Below, piece after piece: positions 1 to 8,877 of a stretch of 42,129 nt of DNA. A program made the position numbers and the translations under genes. The notes beneath the pieces were generated by a model. It was not told the origin of the DNA. It ran no database searches and worked only from the letters and a program-made list of their open reading frames with translations. This DNA is from Myxococcota bacterium (GTDB lineage Bacteria; Myxococcota; XYA12-FULL-58-9): positions 1-42,129 of the forward strand of contig JAKLEG010000004.1 in assembly GCA_022703175.1 (NCBI GenBank). Reading direction: 5' to 3'. Within the stretch, counting starts at the first letter, position 1, and every line of letters begins with the position of its first letter.

Positions 1-2166
1 GTCGGTTTGGTCGAGAAGGATCAGGTCGCCTAACAGCTCCCGCAGGTGTGGCTGGGTACGCCACCCCCACGGCAGCATATCGGTGTTGAGAGCCTGCCAG
101 CTGCCGGCGTCGAGGCGAAAGACGTGCAGCTCTCGCGCGCCATTCTCCAGCCAGGCGACCACAAAACGGCCCGCCGAGTCTTTGAGCAGTTGGCCATGGC
201 TGGCAACCTCGTCGGTAGCATCGCGCAGGTCAGTGGAGAGCGGCACCCAAGCCGACCCGGTGTGGCGCATCATCGTCACCGTGTCGCCACCGGCAAACTC
301 CCCAGTCCTAGAGGTTGCCACCAGCGCCACTGGGCCATCACTGTCGTCGGCGATGGCGAGCGCGCGACTGTCACCGCCCAGGTCGCCCAGGTCGACCACG
401 GTGCCGTCGACGAAGCGATAGAGTCGGTTGTGGCCCGCGGTGCTTGTCGTCAGCAGAAATCCTGGCAGGGAGGCGCCAGGTTCTTGTTCGGTTCGGAGCT
501 CCATCCAGGGATCCATCGGCGTTGGGATCCCAGGGCTGTACTGCCGCCAGCGGTTGCCATCCCAGCCATCCACGTAAACGCTGTCATTTTGCAAGTAGAC
601 CATCCAGAGCGCATCGTCGGCATCCACGAGGCAGGTTGATCGCGTCGCTACCGAGGGCACGCGCATCCCTTGAGTGTTCAGCACATCGACGAACCCTTGG
701 TCGGTTAGGCGTTGGAGCCTGAAGATGTCGTTTTCAGACCAACCAAGGAACAGCTCGTGATCGGCCCCGCCCATCTTCAACGTGGGTTCAATAATCGTCA
801 TGGCGGGAGTGATGTCCGGTTGGGCCCATAACGGCGCCCATTCGGGTTGCGTGGCATTGCGAGTCAGCACGGTCAGATCGCTTAGCGCAGACAAAATCGC
901 GTAGGCGTTGTCATGATCTACAACGACGGGACTGAGCGTGCGGGCATCGGCAAAGGGCGTTGCGACCGGCACGATGGTGCCATTGGCAAACTCAACGGTG
1001 GCGACCTGAGCGTCGTCGCGAACCAGCAAGGTTGGCCGTTGCCCAGGCAAAACGAAGGCTTGCAGTAACGTGGCAGTGGCTCCGGCTTGGTCGAGCTGTT
1101 CCCAGCCGGTGTCGGCGAGGCGATAGAGCGCAAGGCCGGTCGCGATTTGCCCGATGAGGTAGGTGGCAACGCCCGGGTCGACAGCGAGGGCGGCTGCCGT
1201 GATGGGGAGATCGGGAACTTGCATCAGGGTGCCGCCGCCGTCGATGAAGGTTGAATGTCCGGTGGCAGAGTAGATGCCCTCGACGTCCGAGTAGCCAAAT
1301 ACGATGAGCGGCCGTCCCAAGTGATCCAAGCGGCCGTCTAGGTTGCAGTTGCACTGCGTGGTGTGCGGATTGTTAGCTGGCTGGTACAGCCAACTCCCGC
1401 CTTGGAAGGTCGCGGCCCCGCCGGTTTCCTTGACGCCGCCATCCACCACCCCCAGATGGATCGCGGCAAACAGCCAGCCACGGGCATCGGCATCGGCTTC
1501 GATGTTGTACCCCGCCATGTTGGCCGACCCTAGCTGTACATCGGGAAGCAAAGTCAGCGCGTCTGGGGGCCCGTAGTGAGTGCGGAGGTAGCCCCAGGGG
1601 CCGGTGCCTGGGCGACTCGCAAGCCAGATGCGGTTGGTGGTGTCGACGGCAAAGCGGGCACTGCCAAAGGGTACCGGTTCGACATCGTCGGTTCGCAGGC
1701 GTGGCTCGCTGAAGATGTCGGCGAGCTGATGGATCTCAAACTTGCGCCCCACCGTAAGACCGTAATTGTTGTAGGCGCCCAGGGCATAGGTATCGTGGGG
1801 TTCGGACAAGGTGACGGTGTCTGCAAAGCTGCCATCGCTGCCGCACTGCGCTCGCAGCTCCTGCACCAAGAGACTCGGGAACTCGCCGTGACGGTAGAGG
1901 CGCACGCCGTTGGCGCTCGGGTGGCAGCGGCCGCTGAGCGTCAGGGTGTTGCCAACAATGGCCAAAGCGTCGCGGGGTGGCGGCGTGACCAAAACGGGTG
2001 CAGGTGGTGGGCCGGGTCGTTCTGGAAGTGTTGTCGAATTCGGGGGGCTCTGGACGCCGATCCACCAATCACTGCGACCGCAACCCCAGCCGTGAGTCGC
2101 TAGCGCTATGCCGAGGTATGCAAGGCCGAGCGGCTGGGTGTACCGGCGAGGTGAGGCCAAAATCAT
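1..2166 (-). CDS. Large exported protein of unknown function, 3' end beyond window
   Basis: An open frame of 722 codons runs from ATG at 2166 to the window edge without a stop, so the C-terminus is missing. The N-terminus has a hydrophobic stretch (LGLAYLGIALATHGWG) followed by Cys29, which could be a weak lipoprotein signal; the residues before the Cys are not a classic lipobox. A Pro-rich linker with PPPAP and TPPP follows at about residues 45-65. The rest is rich in Trp, Gly and Asp, with recurring phrases such as GSWLYQ, TGWEQL and GSAWVPL that look like the blades of a beta-propeller or YD-like repeat protein. No catalytic motif is visible. No Shine-Dalgarno sequence is visible before the start. 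Export and a propeller fold are inference; I do not recognise the family. Confidence 0.75.
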   Translation of the reverse strand, partial: MILASPRRYTQPLGLAYLGIALATHGWGCGRSDWWIGVQSPPNSTTLPERPGPPPAPVLVTPPPRDALAIVGNTLTLSGRCHPSANGVRLYRHGEFPSLLVQELRAQCGSDGSFADTVTLSEPHDTYALGAYNNYGLTVGRKFEIHQLADIFSEPRLRTDDVEPVPFGSARFAVDTTNRIWLASRPGTGPWGYLRTHYGPPDALTLLPDVQLGSANMAGYNIEADADARGWLFAAIHLGVVDGGVKETGGAATFQGGSWLYQPANNPHTTQCNCNLDGRLDHLGRPLIVFGYSDVEGIYSATGHSTFIDGGGTLMQVPDLPITAAALAVDPGVATYLIGQIATGLALYRLADTGWEQLDQAGATATLLQAFVLPGQRPTLLVRDDAQVATVEFANGTIVPVATPFADARTLSPVVVDHDNAYAILSALSDLTVLTRNATQPEWAPLWAQPDITPAMTIIEPTLKMGGADHELFLGWSENDIFRLQRLTDQGFVDVLNTQGMRVPSVATRSTCLVDADDALWMVYLQNDSVYVDGWDGNRWRQYSPGIPTPMDPWMELRTEQEPGASLPGFLLTTSTAGHNRLYRFVDGTVVDLGDLGGDSRALAIADDSDGPVALVATSRTGEFAGGDTVTMMRHTGSAWVPLSTDLRDATDEVASHGQLLKDSAGRFVVAWLENGARELHVFRLDAGSWQALNTDMLPWGWRTQPHLRELLGDLILLDQTD

Positions 2167-2221
2167 CTGTGGCCTAAATTAGCATAGCGCGGGCTGGGGG
2201 AAAGGATCGGGTTGCGGGAAG

Positions 2222-2566
2222 CTACGAATCTTCGCGCGGGGTACCATCGGGGTTCAGGAGCTGTTCGCGTTCCTTGGCGCCCAATTTCATCAGCAAGTCA
2301 TGCAAGCCGCAGCGGCCGGTCAACGAGGTAACCACCAGGTTCAACGACAAGAGCGCGACGCCAGCCAACCAACCCGGGTGGTGGAACACGGCCAAGAGGG
2401 TGAGGATGAAGGTACCACTGCCGGCCAAGAACCGACCCCAACGGTCAACGCTCCAAAGGGAAGGTTTGCCCCACAAGGTAGTCACGCCTCCTACCATCAG
2501 CTCTGACAACGTGAGGTGCTGGGCCGTGGTGCTGGGTGAGGAGAGGGTGTTTTGGACTTGCATCAT
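2222..2566 (-). CDS. DUF2892 (YgaP-like) inner-membrane protein
   Basis: This 114-residue protein has the core of the DUF2892 family (the membrane part of YgaP-type proteins). A WGRFLAGSGTFIL segment starts the first membrane helix, a second hydrophobic helix follows, and the closing motif TGRCGLHDLLMKLG matches the usual TG-C-hydrophobic ending. A charged cytoplasmic tail ends the protein. No rhodanese domain is fused to it. The frame is open further upstream to a TTG at 2611, but the two adjacent ATGs at 2566 and 2563 follow GCGAGGTG and are the likelier starts. The gene diverges from the MFS exporter across an AT-rich spacer. Its role is unknown for the family. Confidence 0.8.
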   Translation of the reverse strand: MMQVQNTLSSPSTTAQHLTLSELMVGGVTTLWGKPSLWSVDRWGRFLAGSGTFILTLLAVFHHPGWLAGVALLSLNLVVTSLTGRCGLHDLLMKLGAKEREQLLNPDGTPREDS

Positions 2567-2757
2567 GGGGCACCTCGCGCCTTTCAGCTGGATAGTGGTC
2601 GGCAACTCCAAAAACGGATGGATGCGTCCATCGATGACTGCATTAACTCGAAATATCTAAGGAATTTAAAAACTGGCCTTCCACTTAGGGGGAGGACACC
2701 CTATCTTAACGCGGCCCGAACGCCGTGATTCGGCCCCGGGAAGTTGTGAGGTGTGGG
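2567..2757. promoter_or_regulatory. AT-rich divergent promoter region
   Basis: This 191-bp spacer separates the divergent DUF2892 and MFS genes. The stretch 2640-2670 is the most AT-rich part of the neighbourhood. A weak sigma-70-like pair can be drawn for the MFS gene: TTCCAC at 2679-2684 and TATCTT at 2702-2707, 17 bp apart. The match to consensus is poor and nothing was tested. No coding frame is supported here. Confidence 0.3.
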
Positions 2758-3987
2758 ATGAGTGAGCCAACGACGACCAGGCCAAAACCCAGCGCGGCGG
2801 GCCTGATTATCGTCTATGTTACTGTTTTTATTGATCTCTTGGGGTTTGGCATCATTTTGCCCGCGCTGCCCTTCTACGCGGAGAAGTATGGCGCCAATGG
2901 GGTGTGGGTAGGTGTGATGATGGCCTCCTACTCAGCGGCGCAGCTTGTGGGGGCCTCGCTTTTGGGGCGGCTGTCCGACCGCATAGGGAGACGCCCGGTG
3001 TTGCTGCTCAGCCTAGCCGGCTCGACGGTGTCGTTTGCGCTCTCCGGCGTGGCTCAGACGCTGGCGCTTTTGGTGATAAGCCGAGCCTTGGCGGGGGCCT
3101 TTGGGGGCAGCATCCCAGCGGCACAGGCGTTCGTTGCCGACCTCACGGCGCCGCAAGAGCGCGCCAAGTACATGGGGATGTTGGGGGCCTCGATCGGCTT
3201 GGGGTTTGTCTTCGGTCCCGGTATTGGCGCCGTGCTTTCGGGCTATGGGTTTGGTGTGGTCGCGTTCGTCGCCTCTGGGATTGCCCTCGCGAACTTCATC
3301 GCTGCGTTGTTCCTGTTGAAGGAGTCGCTACCCAAGGACGGCGCGCGGCGGCGCAGCCACTTTGACTTGGGCGCGCTGGTGACGGCGATGCGTCACCCGG
3401 GCGTCGGCCACGTGCTCGTGGCCACCTTTTTCGCCACCCTCGGCATGGTGTTCTTGGAGACCACCTACGCATTGTTTGGTGAACAGGCGTTTGGCTTGAC
3501 GCCGCGCACGTTGGGCTTTCTGTTCACCGGCATTGGGGTGGTAGGTGTGATCGTACAAGGTGGCCTGGTGGGGCGCTTTGCCAAACGCTTTGGCGAAGCG
3601 AAGGTGGGCGTGCTGGGGGCACTGATAAGCGCCGTCGCCTTCTCCTTGGTACCGCTTCTGCCGACGCTCGCCCTGGGCGCACTGGTGCTGATGACGCTCG
3701 CGGTGGGACAGGGGCTGTTAAATCCGATGCTGCCAACCTTGCTGTCGCGCGAGGTGGGCGCCGATGAACAAGGTGGCACCTTGGGTTTAGGGCAGTCGGC
3801 ATCTGCGGGAGCGCGGGCGCTTGGGCCCATCATGGCGGGCTTTTGTTTTGATTGGCACCACGCGGCTCCCTACGTGGCGGCGGCGCTCTCGGCCGTTGTT
3901 GTGATGCTGTTGTTGTTACGCGGGGCCACGGGTGTGGTCGCGCCTGCTGGAGCGGTCGAGCGGGTGACACCCCCTGTCGAAGTGTGA
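2758..3987 (+). CDS. MFS efflux transporter, TetA-like (DHA1 type)
   Basis: The 409-residue protein is a 12-helix major facilitator. Helix 1 has the FIDLLGFGIILPALPFY signature of the TetA/TCR branch. Motif A lies between helices 2 and 3 as GRLSDRIGRRPVLL, and motif C, the antiporter motif, appears in helix 5 around GLGFVFGPGIGAVL. Family knowledge suggests proton-driven export of a small hydrophobic molecule from the inner membrane, but the substrate cannot be read from sequence. The frame opens at 2725, but the ATG at 2758 follows GAGGTGTGGG and begins a normal TetA-like N-terminus. The gene converges on the malic enzyme gene with only 22 bp between stops. No TetR-type repressor is adjacent, so regulation is unclear. 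Confidence 0.9.
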   Translation: MSEPTTTRPKPSAAGLIIVYVTVFIDLLGFGIILPALPFYAEKYGANGVWVGVMMASYSAAQLVGASLLGRLSDRIGRRPVLLLSLAGSTVSFALSGVAQTLALLVISRALAGAFGGSIPAAQAFVADLTAPQERAKYMGMLGASIGLGFVFGPGIGAVLSGYGFGVVAFVASGIALANFIAALFLLKESLPKDGARRRSHFDLGALVTAMRHPGVGHVLVATFFATLGMVFLETTYALFGEQAFGLTPRTLGFLFTGIGVVGVIVQGGLVGRFAKRFGEAKVGVLGALISAVAFSLVPLLPTLALGALVLMTLAVGQGLLNPMLPTLLSREVGADEQGGTLGLGQSASAGARALGPIMAGFCFDWHHAAPYVAAALSAVVVMLLLLRGATGVVAPAGAVERVTPPVEV

Positions 3988-4009
3988 GGTGTCGCCCGCG
4001 CCCTGTGGC

Positions 4010-5740
4010 TTAACAGCTCGGGACCGCTGGGCGTCCCGGACGGTAGGGGGTGTAGTGGGGCGTCCATTGCGCCTTGCGCACCAGCCGCGTGAGCTCCTCG
4101 TCGCTGACCACCCGACCGTGACCAGCATCGCGCGCGCACTTGGCCACGGCGATCGCCACTTGCGCTGAGGTTTCGCGCACCTGTTGGCACTCGGGCAAGA
4201 GCATCCCTTGTTCCATGAGCGTGGGCGAGACCATCGCCGATACGGCGCGGCTGCCTGCGACGAACATAGCGTCGGTGACCTTGGGTGAGTTGGCAACCAA
4301 TGCCCCCAAACCCACCCCTGGGAACATGAACATGTTGTTGCACTGGGCAGCCACCAGCGTACGACCCTTGTGGGTCACCGGGGCAAACGGGCTACCAGCG
4401 GCGAACAAGGCTTTGCCGTGGGTGCCGTTCACCGCGGCTTCGAACGTGCACTCCGATTTGGAGGTTGGGTTCGACAACGAGCAGATGATCGGCCGCTCGG
4501 TGTTGGCTGCGAGTGCATTCAAGAGCGTGGCGTCGAACAGCCCCGTTTGTGCGGTGACGCCGATCAAAACCGTGGCCTTGGCGTTTTTGATGACATCCAA
4601 CAGTCCGATCTGATTGGGATTGTTGAGCGTCCAACCGGCCACCGCGGCGCGCGGGTGTGCAAACGGTCGTTGTGGCTCTTCGAGCTTCATGTCGTCCATC
4701 AACAGGCCCGGTTGATCGATGGTGAACAGATACTTGTGAAGCTCGGCGTCGCTGACGCCTTCTTCGTGCAAGGCCGCGCGCAGATTGCTGGCAATGCCCA
4801 CGCCCGCCTGGCCTTGACCCACCACCACGAAGCGTTGGTCTTTGAAGCTTTGCTGCTTGATGCGCATCGCGGTCATCATCGCGGCCAGCGTGATGGCGCC
4901 CGTCCCTTGGATGTCATCGTTGAACGACAGCAGCCGTTCGCGATAGCGCGACAACAGCGTGAACGCCTTGTGTTTTGCAAAATCCTCCCACTGCAAGAGC
5001 GCCGACGGGAAGTTGCGTTTGACGCCCAAGACGAACTTTTCAATGAACTCGAAGTAGGCTTGCCCTTCGAGCCGGGGCTTGCGGTAGCCCATGTAGAGGG
5101 GATCTTTGAGCAAAAGCTCGTTGTTGGTGCCGACATCGAGGCTGATAGGCAAACAGCAGGCCGGGTTCAAACCGCCCGCCGCGACGTACAGGTTGACCTT
5201 GCCGACCGGGATCCCCATGCCGTCGGAGCCCAAGTCGCCAAGGCCCAAAATGCGCTCGCCATCGGTGACTACGATCAAGGCGATTTCTGGACGCGAAACA
5301 TTTTGGAAGATGGCGTCGATGTTGGCGATGTTGTCGGGGGTGACGTACAGGCCGCGGTAGCGGCGCATGATGTGCGATAACTGCATGCAGGCTTGGCCAA
5401 CTGTGGGCGTGTAAACGATGGGCACCATCTCGCACAGGTGTTGGGTGAGTACGTAGTAGAAGAGCGTCTCGTCCCGATCTAAGAGGCTCATCAGGTAGAT
5501 GTACTTGTCCAGGTCGTCGTGCTTGCGACCCCAAGCCTCCATGCTGCGCTGAGCTTGCTCCTCAAGAGTTGAGACAGCGGGGCGCAATCGCCCATCCAGG
5601 CCTAACGCCAACCGTTCTTCTTGGGTGAATGCTGAAAGCTTATTGAGCAGCGGGTCGGTCATCAGCTGCCGGCCGCGAATGTAGACTTCGTAGTACTCCT
5701 CGCCCGTAAGAGGATCCACGCGAAACGAGAAGGTCTTCAT
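4010..5740 (-). CDS. maeA: NAD-type malic enzyme (malate dehydrogenase, decarboxylating)
   Basis: This 576-residue enzyme oxidatively decarboxylates malate to pyruvate and CO2 in the cytoplasm, linking the TCA cycle to pyruvate. Its length matches the large SfcA/MaeA and eukaryotic-like class, not the short MaeB core. The catalytic Tyr is in VYTPTVGQAC and the catalytic Lys in PVGKVNLY. The metal ligands are in QWEDFAKHKA and FNDDIQGTG. The dinucleotide fold is VVVGQGQAGVGIA, with a second Asn-rich segment, CSLSNPTSKSECTFEAA. NAD preference is inferred from the class. The start at 5740 is preferred because it gives the usual MKTFSFRVDPLTG N-terminus after GGGAG; the open frame extends to 5821 without homology. 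It is probably transcribed alone. Confidence 0.93.
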   Translation of the reverse strand: MKTFSFRVDPLTGEEYYEVYIRGRQLMTDPLLNKLSAFTQEERLALGLDGRLRPAVSTLEEQAQRSMEAWGRKHDDLDKYIYLMSLLDRDETLFYYVLTQHLCEMVPIVYTPTVGQACMQLSHIMRRYRGLYVTPDNIANIDAIFQNVSRPEIALIVVTDGERILGLGDLGSDGMGIPVGKVNLYVAAGGLNPACCLPISLDVGTNNELLLKDPLYMGYRKPRLEGQAYFEFIEKFVLGVKRNFPSALLQWEDFAKHKAFTLLSRYRERLLSFNDDIQGTGAITLAAMMTAMRIKQQSFKDQRFVVVGQGQAGVGIASNLRAALHEEGVSDAELHKYLFTIDQPGLLMDDMKLEEPQRPFAHPRAAVAGWTLNNPNQIGLLDVIKNAKATVLIGVTAQTGLFDATLLNALAANTERPIICSLSNPTSKSECTFEAAVNGTHGKALFAAGSPFAPVTHKGRTLVAAQCNNMFMFPGVGLGALVANSPKVTDAMFVAGSRAVSAMVSPTLMEQGMLLPECQQVRETSAQVAIAVAKCARDAGHGRVVSDEELTRLVRKAQWTPHYTPYRPGRPAVPSC

Positions 5741-5957
5741 TGGCTCTCTGCTCCCATGTGTCGTAGGCGCGACCGTATCTATGTACCAGAAACCTCTACA
5801 AAAGCCTCGGGGTACCGTCACTGGGTTGGCAGCGTGTACTCTCGACAGCGCAGGCCGGTAGGCATAAGTTCGATGGCTCGCCTGGGTTGCGTGCGGTCAG
5901 AGTACCAGGGCTTTTTCGCTCTTGCTGACCGAGTCAAGCGTTGCCACACTGCTCACC
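5741..5957. other. Intergenic spacer between divergent genes
   Basis: This 217-bp spacer lies between the malic enzyme start and the small membrane protein gene. It should hold both promoters. I see no convincing -35/-10 pair, palindrome or RNA element in it. Confidence 0.4.
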
Positions 5958-6263
5958 ATGTCCCGCCGAACCTGGTTTTTGTTGCGTCTGCCGCTCAGCA
6001 TTCTGCTTGGGGCTGCTGCGGGTTATGGCTTTAGCTATATTATTGGTACCGATCCGGGGTGCCTCTATGTCATCTCCCCCAGCACCGTTGCGATCCTGGG
6101 CAAGATTGCCTCCCCGTGGAGCATGACGGCGATCGGGGCTGTGATCGGCTTAGGGTTTGCCGGGCCGCCGCCTGTGGGAATGCGACGCGGCCATGGCGAG
6201 CTCGATGATGAGCTGCTCCGGGCCGAGATCCGTGCGAGTTACGAACACCAGGACGCTCAGTAG
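5958..6263 (+). CDS. Small membrane protein of unknown function
   Basis: The 101-residue product has two hydrophobic segments, about residues 5-30 (TWFLLRLPLSILLGAAAGYG) and 40-70 (ending AIGAVIGLGFAGPPPV), and a charged C-terminal tail rich in Glu and Arg. This suggests a two-helix inner-membrane protein with the tail in the cytoplasm. The start is uncertain: the ATG at 5958 gives a positive MSRRTW N-terminus, while an upstream start at 5922 is also in frame. No Shine-Dalgarno is visible. The stop codon overlaps the 3' end of the convergent TPR gene. I do not recognise the family. Confidence 0.6.
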   Translation: MSRRTWFLLRLPLSILLGAAAGYGFSYIIGTDPGCLYVISPSTVAILGKIASPWSMTAIGAVIGLGFAGPPPVGMRRGHGELDDELLRAEIRASYEHQDAQ

Positions 6264-7741
6264 CCGCCTTTGCTGTAACGCGGATCGGCGCGCAGCTTCT
6301 TCAAGCCGGTGTCGCCGGTCACTTCGCTAAACGAGGTGACCCCCGCCTCTTTGGCTTTCTTCAGGTGCTCAAAGGCCTTATCCAGGTTGCCTTGGTGGCC
6401 ATGCGCGCGTGCCAGGTTCAAATGGGCATAGCCGATATCTCGCCGCTCTACAGCCAACGGCGCCAAGAGCAGGGCCTTCTCCGACAGTGGGATGACGAGC
6501 TCGTCTTTGCCTTGCAGCAGATACACGTAGCCCAGGCGCACGTAGATCTTTGGCTCGTTCGGGAACAGTTTGAGCGCATGTTGCAGAGCATCCTCGGCGC
6601 CGGCGAGCTTGTTGGCATCGATGTAGCGGCTCGCCAGCTGGATGAGCACGGCAGGCGAGTCGGGCAACAGGTCGGCGGCGGCGATGGTGTCGGCGATGGC
6701 ACTGGCATGATCTCCAAGCTTTGATTTGGTGTAGCCCAGCTGGGTGAGCACCCAAGGATGGTTCGGCGCGATCTTGGCGTAGGCCTCAAACGCTGCCAAC
6801 GCTTCCTTGTGTCGGCCAATGTGGTTGTACATCTCGCCGATGTAGCCGCGGGCATGGAGGAAACCGGGATGGCGCTCTACGGCGCTCTGCAGAATGGCCA
6901 GCGCATCGTCCCAACGCCCTTCGCGCATGCGCAAAAAGCTTGCGCCCAAGACGGCGGTTGGATCGTGGCCAAAACCCAGCGCGGTGGCCTTGCCTAGCGA
7001 CTTCCAGGCCGCGTCCGTTTGCCCCAACAGGGCCTGGGCCACACCCAGGCCGCCCCAGGCCTCGCCATACTCCGGATCTTCGCGGGTGGCGGTGACAAAC
7101 CAGTCGCGCGCCTTTTCGAGGGCCGCTCTCGGCAGCGCCAGTGGCATATTGAGGTCGGCGGCGCGGGGGGACAGCGATTGCCAGTTGAGTATCTCCAGTC
7201 CAAGTGCTGTGGCCCGCCAGGCACGCAGGCTTTGGGTTCCAAAGGCCCCTGCCTCGACGGTGGGCTGGGCGGCGCCCAACTCGCGGGCCAAAATCTCGGC
7301 CGCCCGGCTTTCAACCTCAGTGATTTCGCCGAGGTCGGCGCTGAACGATTGCGTGTTAAGGACTTTCTTGTGTTTGGGATCGTAGGTGACGAGCTGGACC
7401 TCGATATCGGGCCAGGCGGCCGTGTAGCTGCCGGTGAGCAGCAGGTCGGCACCGACTTCCATGCCCAGCCGCAGCGCTATCGCTTGGGTTGTCACATCTT
7501 GCACCGCGATGTTTCCCTGACGCATCGCCGCGTTCACTTGACGCAGCGATACGGCGTTCAAATCATCTTGGCGATGCACGCGGAGGCTCAGCGCATCGGC
7601 GATGGCAACGCCTATCCACTGATATTCCTGCCCGGAGCTCGTCGCGAGGGGCGCGATGGCCACGGTGGTGCGCGCCGCATGGGCTGTGGGGGTAACGAAT
7701 GAGACAAACACCAAGGCAAGCGTGACAAAGGTCCGGTGCAT
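6257..7741 (-). CDS. Exported TPR protein with TolB/CsgG-like N-terminal domain
   Basis: The 494-residue product begins with a clear Sec signal peptide (MHRTFVTLALVFV, cleavage after AHA). Residues about 24-170 resemble the TolB/CsgG-like domain that precedes TPRs in many bacterial proteins: TVAIAPLAT, then IGVAIADALSLRV, then GADLLLTGSY. From about residue 200 there are at least six tetratricopeptide units, seen as AWGGLGVAQALLGQTDAAWKS, HARGYIGEMYNHIGRHKEAL, VLTQLGYTKSKLGDHASAI and VRLGYVYLLQGKD. It is likely a periplasmic scaffold. The start is fixed by GGGAGG just before ATG 7741; the frame is open to 7825. It lies 59 bp downstream of the squalene-synthase-type gene on the same strand. 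Its partner is unknown. Confidence 0.82.
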   Translation of the reverse strand: MHRTFVTLALVFVSFVTPTAHAARTTVAIAPLATSSGQEYQWIGVAIADALSLRVHRQDDLNAVSLRQVNAAMRQGNIAVQDVTTQAIALRLGMEVGADLLLTGSYTAAWPDIEVQLVTYDPKHKKVLNTQSFSADLGEITEVESRAAEILARELGAAQPTVEAGAFGTQSLRAWRATALGLEILNWQSLSPRAADLNMPLALPRAALEKARDWFVTATREDPEYGEAWGGLGVAQALLGQTDAAWKSLGKATALGFGHDPTAVLGASFLRMREGRWDDALAILQSAVERHPGFLHARGYIGEMYNHIGRHKEALAAFEAYAKIAPNHPWVLTQLGYTKSKLGDHASAIADTIAAADLLPDSPAVLIQLASRYIDANKLAGAEDALQHALKLFPNEPKIYVRLGYVYLLQGKDELVIPLSEKALLLAPLAVERRDIGYAHLNLARAHGHQGNLDKAFEHLKKAKEAGVTSFSEVTGDTGLKKLRADPRYSKGGY

Positions 7742-7744
7742 GGG

Positions 7745-7750
7745 CCTCCC
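7745..7750 (-). promoter_or_regulatory. Ribosome binding site of the TPR gene
   Basis: GGGAGG ends three bases before the ATG at 7741. It is the strongest Shine-Dalgarno sequence in this part of the window and decides between that start and the longer open frame to 7825. The signal peptide begins at the same codon. Confidence 0.7.
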
Positions 7751-7800
7751 TTCGAGCGTGTTCGGGTTATAGCACCGAGTGGCAGCCGAGAGCAGCTGGT

Positions 7801-8844
7801 TCAAGCGGTGGCCGGTGCTAGCCACAAGGCGCGGTAGCCCTCACGCAGGGCGTGATCATCTTGGCTGCGGCTTAGGCAATCGGCAATCAGTGCTTCGACC
7901 TCCGCGCGCGTGATCTTGATCGGTCGGTCGCCATGCGCTTGCGCCAACAGTTGTTCGCCCAACACCAAGGTGCGCACCGCCATCCAGAGCGGCAGCAGGC
8001 AGAACAAGCGGATCTCACTCGCCGTGGCGGGGATGGTCAGAGCGTAGGTCAAGGCGGCATCCAGCTGCCGGTGGGCGAGGTCGTACAAAGGCTTCAGATT
8101 TGTGCGCATGGCCGCTGTGGGGTCCTCTGCGCTGAGTCCTGCGGCTTCGGGTGCTTCGGGGACAAAACACCAGCCCCGCTCCCAATCTTCAGACACGTCC
8201 TTCAAGATGTTCACGAGCTGCAAGCCCATGCCAAAGTCTTCGGCATGGGCGCGCAGGCAACGTTGCTGCGCCGCGGGAAGCTCCGGGAGCTCTAGCAAGA
8301 ACAACTCGGTTAACAAGCGCCCGACGGTGCCCGCCACGAAGTAGCAGTAGCGGCTCAGGTCTGCGAGCGACACCAGGCGCCGGAGGCCGTGGGCATCGGC
8401 GGGGCGACGCGCATAGACCATCATTCCGAGCGCCAGCTCGTTGATCCACGGTACACATGCCTGTCGTTGGGCCACATCGATGGTGTCAAACACCCTGAGC
8501 ACCCGAGCCAGCGCCTGGGCGAGGCGCAGGTCCGCGGTGGGCGCCGGGTCGTGCGGCAACTGCTGCACAAATTCGGCGGCGGCGCGGCGGCGCTCTAACA
8601 CATCGGTGAGCAACGCTAGCAACTCGGAGCGTCGTTCGGGGGCCAACGTCGCGTGGTCCTCGACCGCATCGGCGATACGGCACAACAGGTAGGAGCAGGT
8701 GATTGGCACCGCTAGCCGCTTGGGCAACAGCTCAATCGGCCGGGAGAAGGTGCGCGATACTTCGCGCAGCGCAGCCTGACAGTAGGCCCAATCGGCATCG
8801 GTGTCAGGGGCAGCTTGGGGGAGGGTGCTCGCCATGGAGTTCAT
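7801..8844 (-). CDS. Squalene/phytoene synthase family protein, squalene-synthase type
   Basis: The 347-residue protein belongs to the trans-isoprenyl-diphosphate head-to-head synthases, which join two farnesyl diphosphates to squalene (or two geranylgeranyl diphosphates to phytoene). The first Asp-rich motif is DAVED at residues 59-63, the second is NILKDVSEDWERG at about 215. The segment YCYFVAGTVGRLLTELF is the family signature and, with DAVED and DVSED, is closer to the squalene-synthase branch than to CrtB. No C-terminal membrane anchor is evident. No cyclase, HpnC/HpnE or carotenoid gene is in the window, so the product is not proven. Starts at 8844 and 8835 are both possible; no Shine-Dalgarno is visible. 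It follows the dockerin-tailed lipoprotein gene by 33 bp. Confidence 0.88.
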   Translation of the reverse strand: MNSMASTLPQAAPDTDADWAYCQAALREVSRTFSRPIELLPKRLAVPITCSYLLCRIADAVEDHATLAPERRSELLALLTDVLERRRAAAEFVQQLPHDPAPTADLRLAQALARVLRVFDTIDVAQRQACVPWINELALGMMVYARRPADAHGLRRLVSLADLSRYCYFVAGTVGRLLTELFLLELPELPAAQQRCLRAHAEDFGMGLQLVNILKDVSEDWERGWCFVPEAPEAAGLSAEDPTAAMRTNLKPLYDLAHRQLDAALTYALTIPATASEIRLFCLLPLWMAVRTLVLGEQLLAQAHGDRPIKITRAEVEALIADCLSRSQDDHALREGYRALWLAPATA

Positions 8845-8877
8845 TGACCCAAAGAGAGTAGAGAGAAGAGAGGTGAC

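Noticed and set aside
4370-5380. A 336-codon plus-strand open frame
   Set aside because: It is antisense to the malic enzyme, which has a full set of catalytic motifs. The frame arises from GC-rich codon bias.
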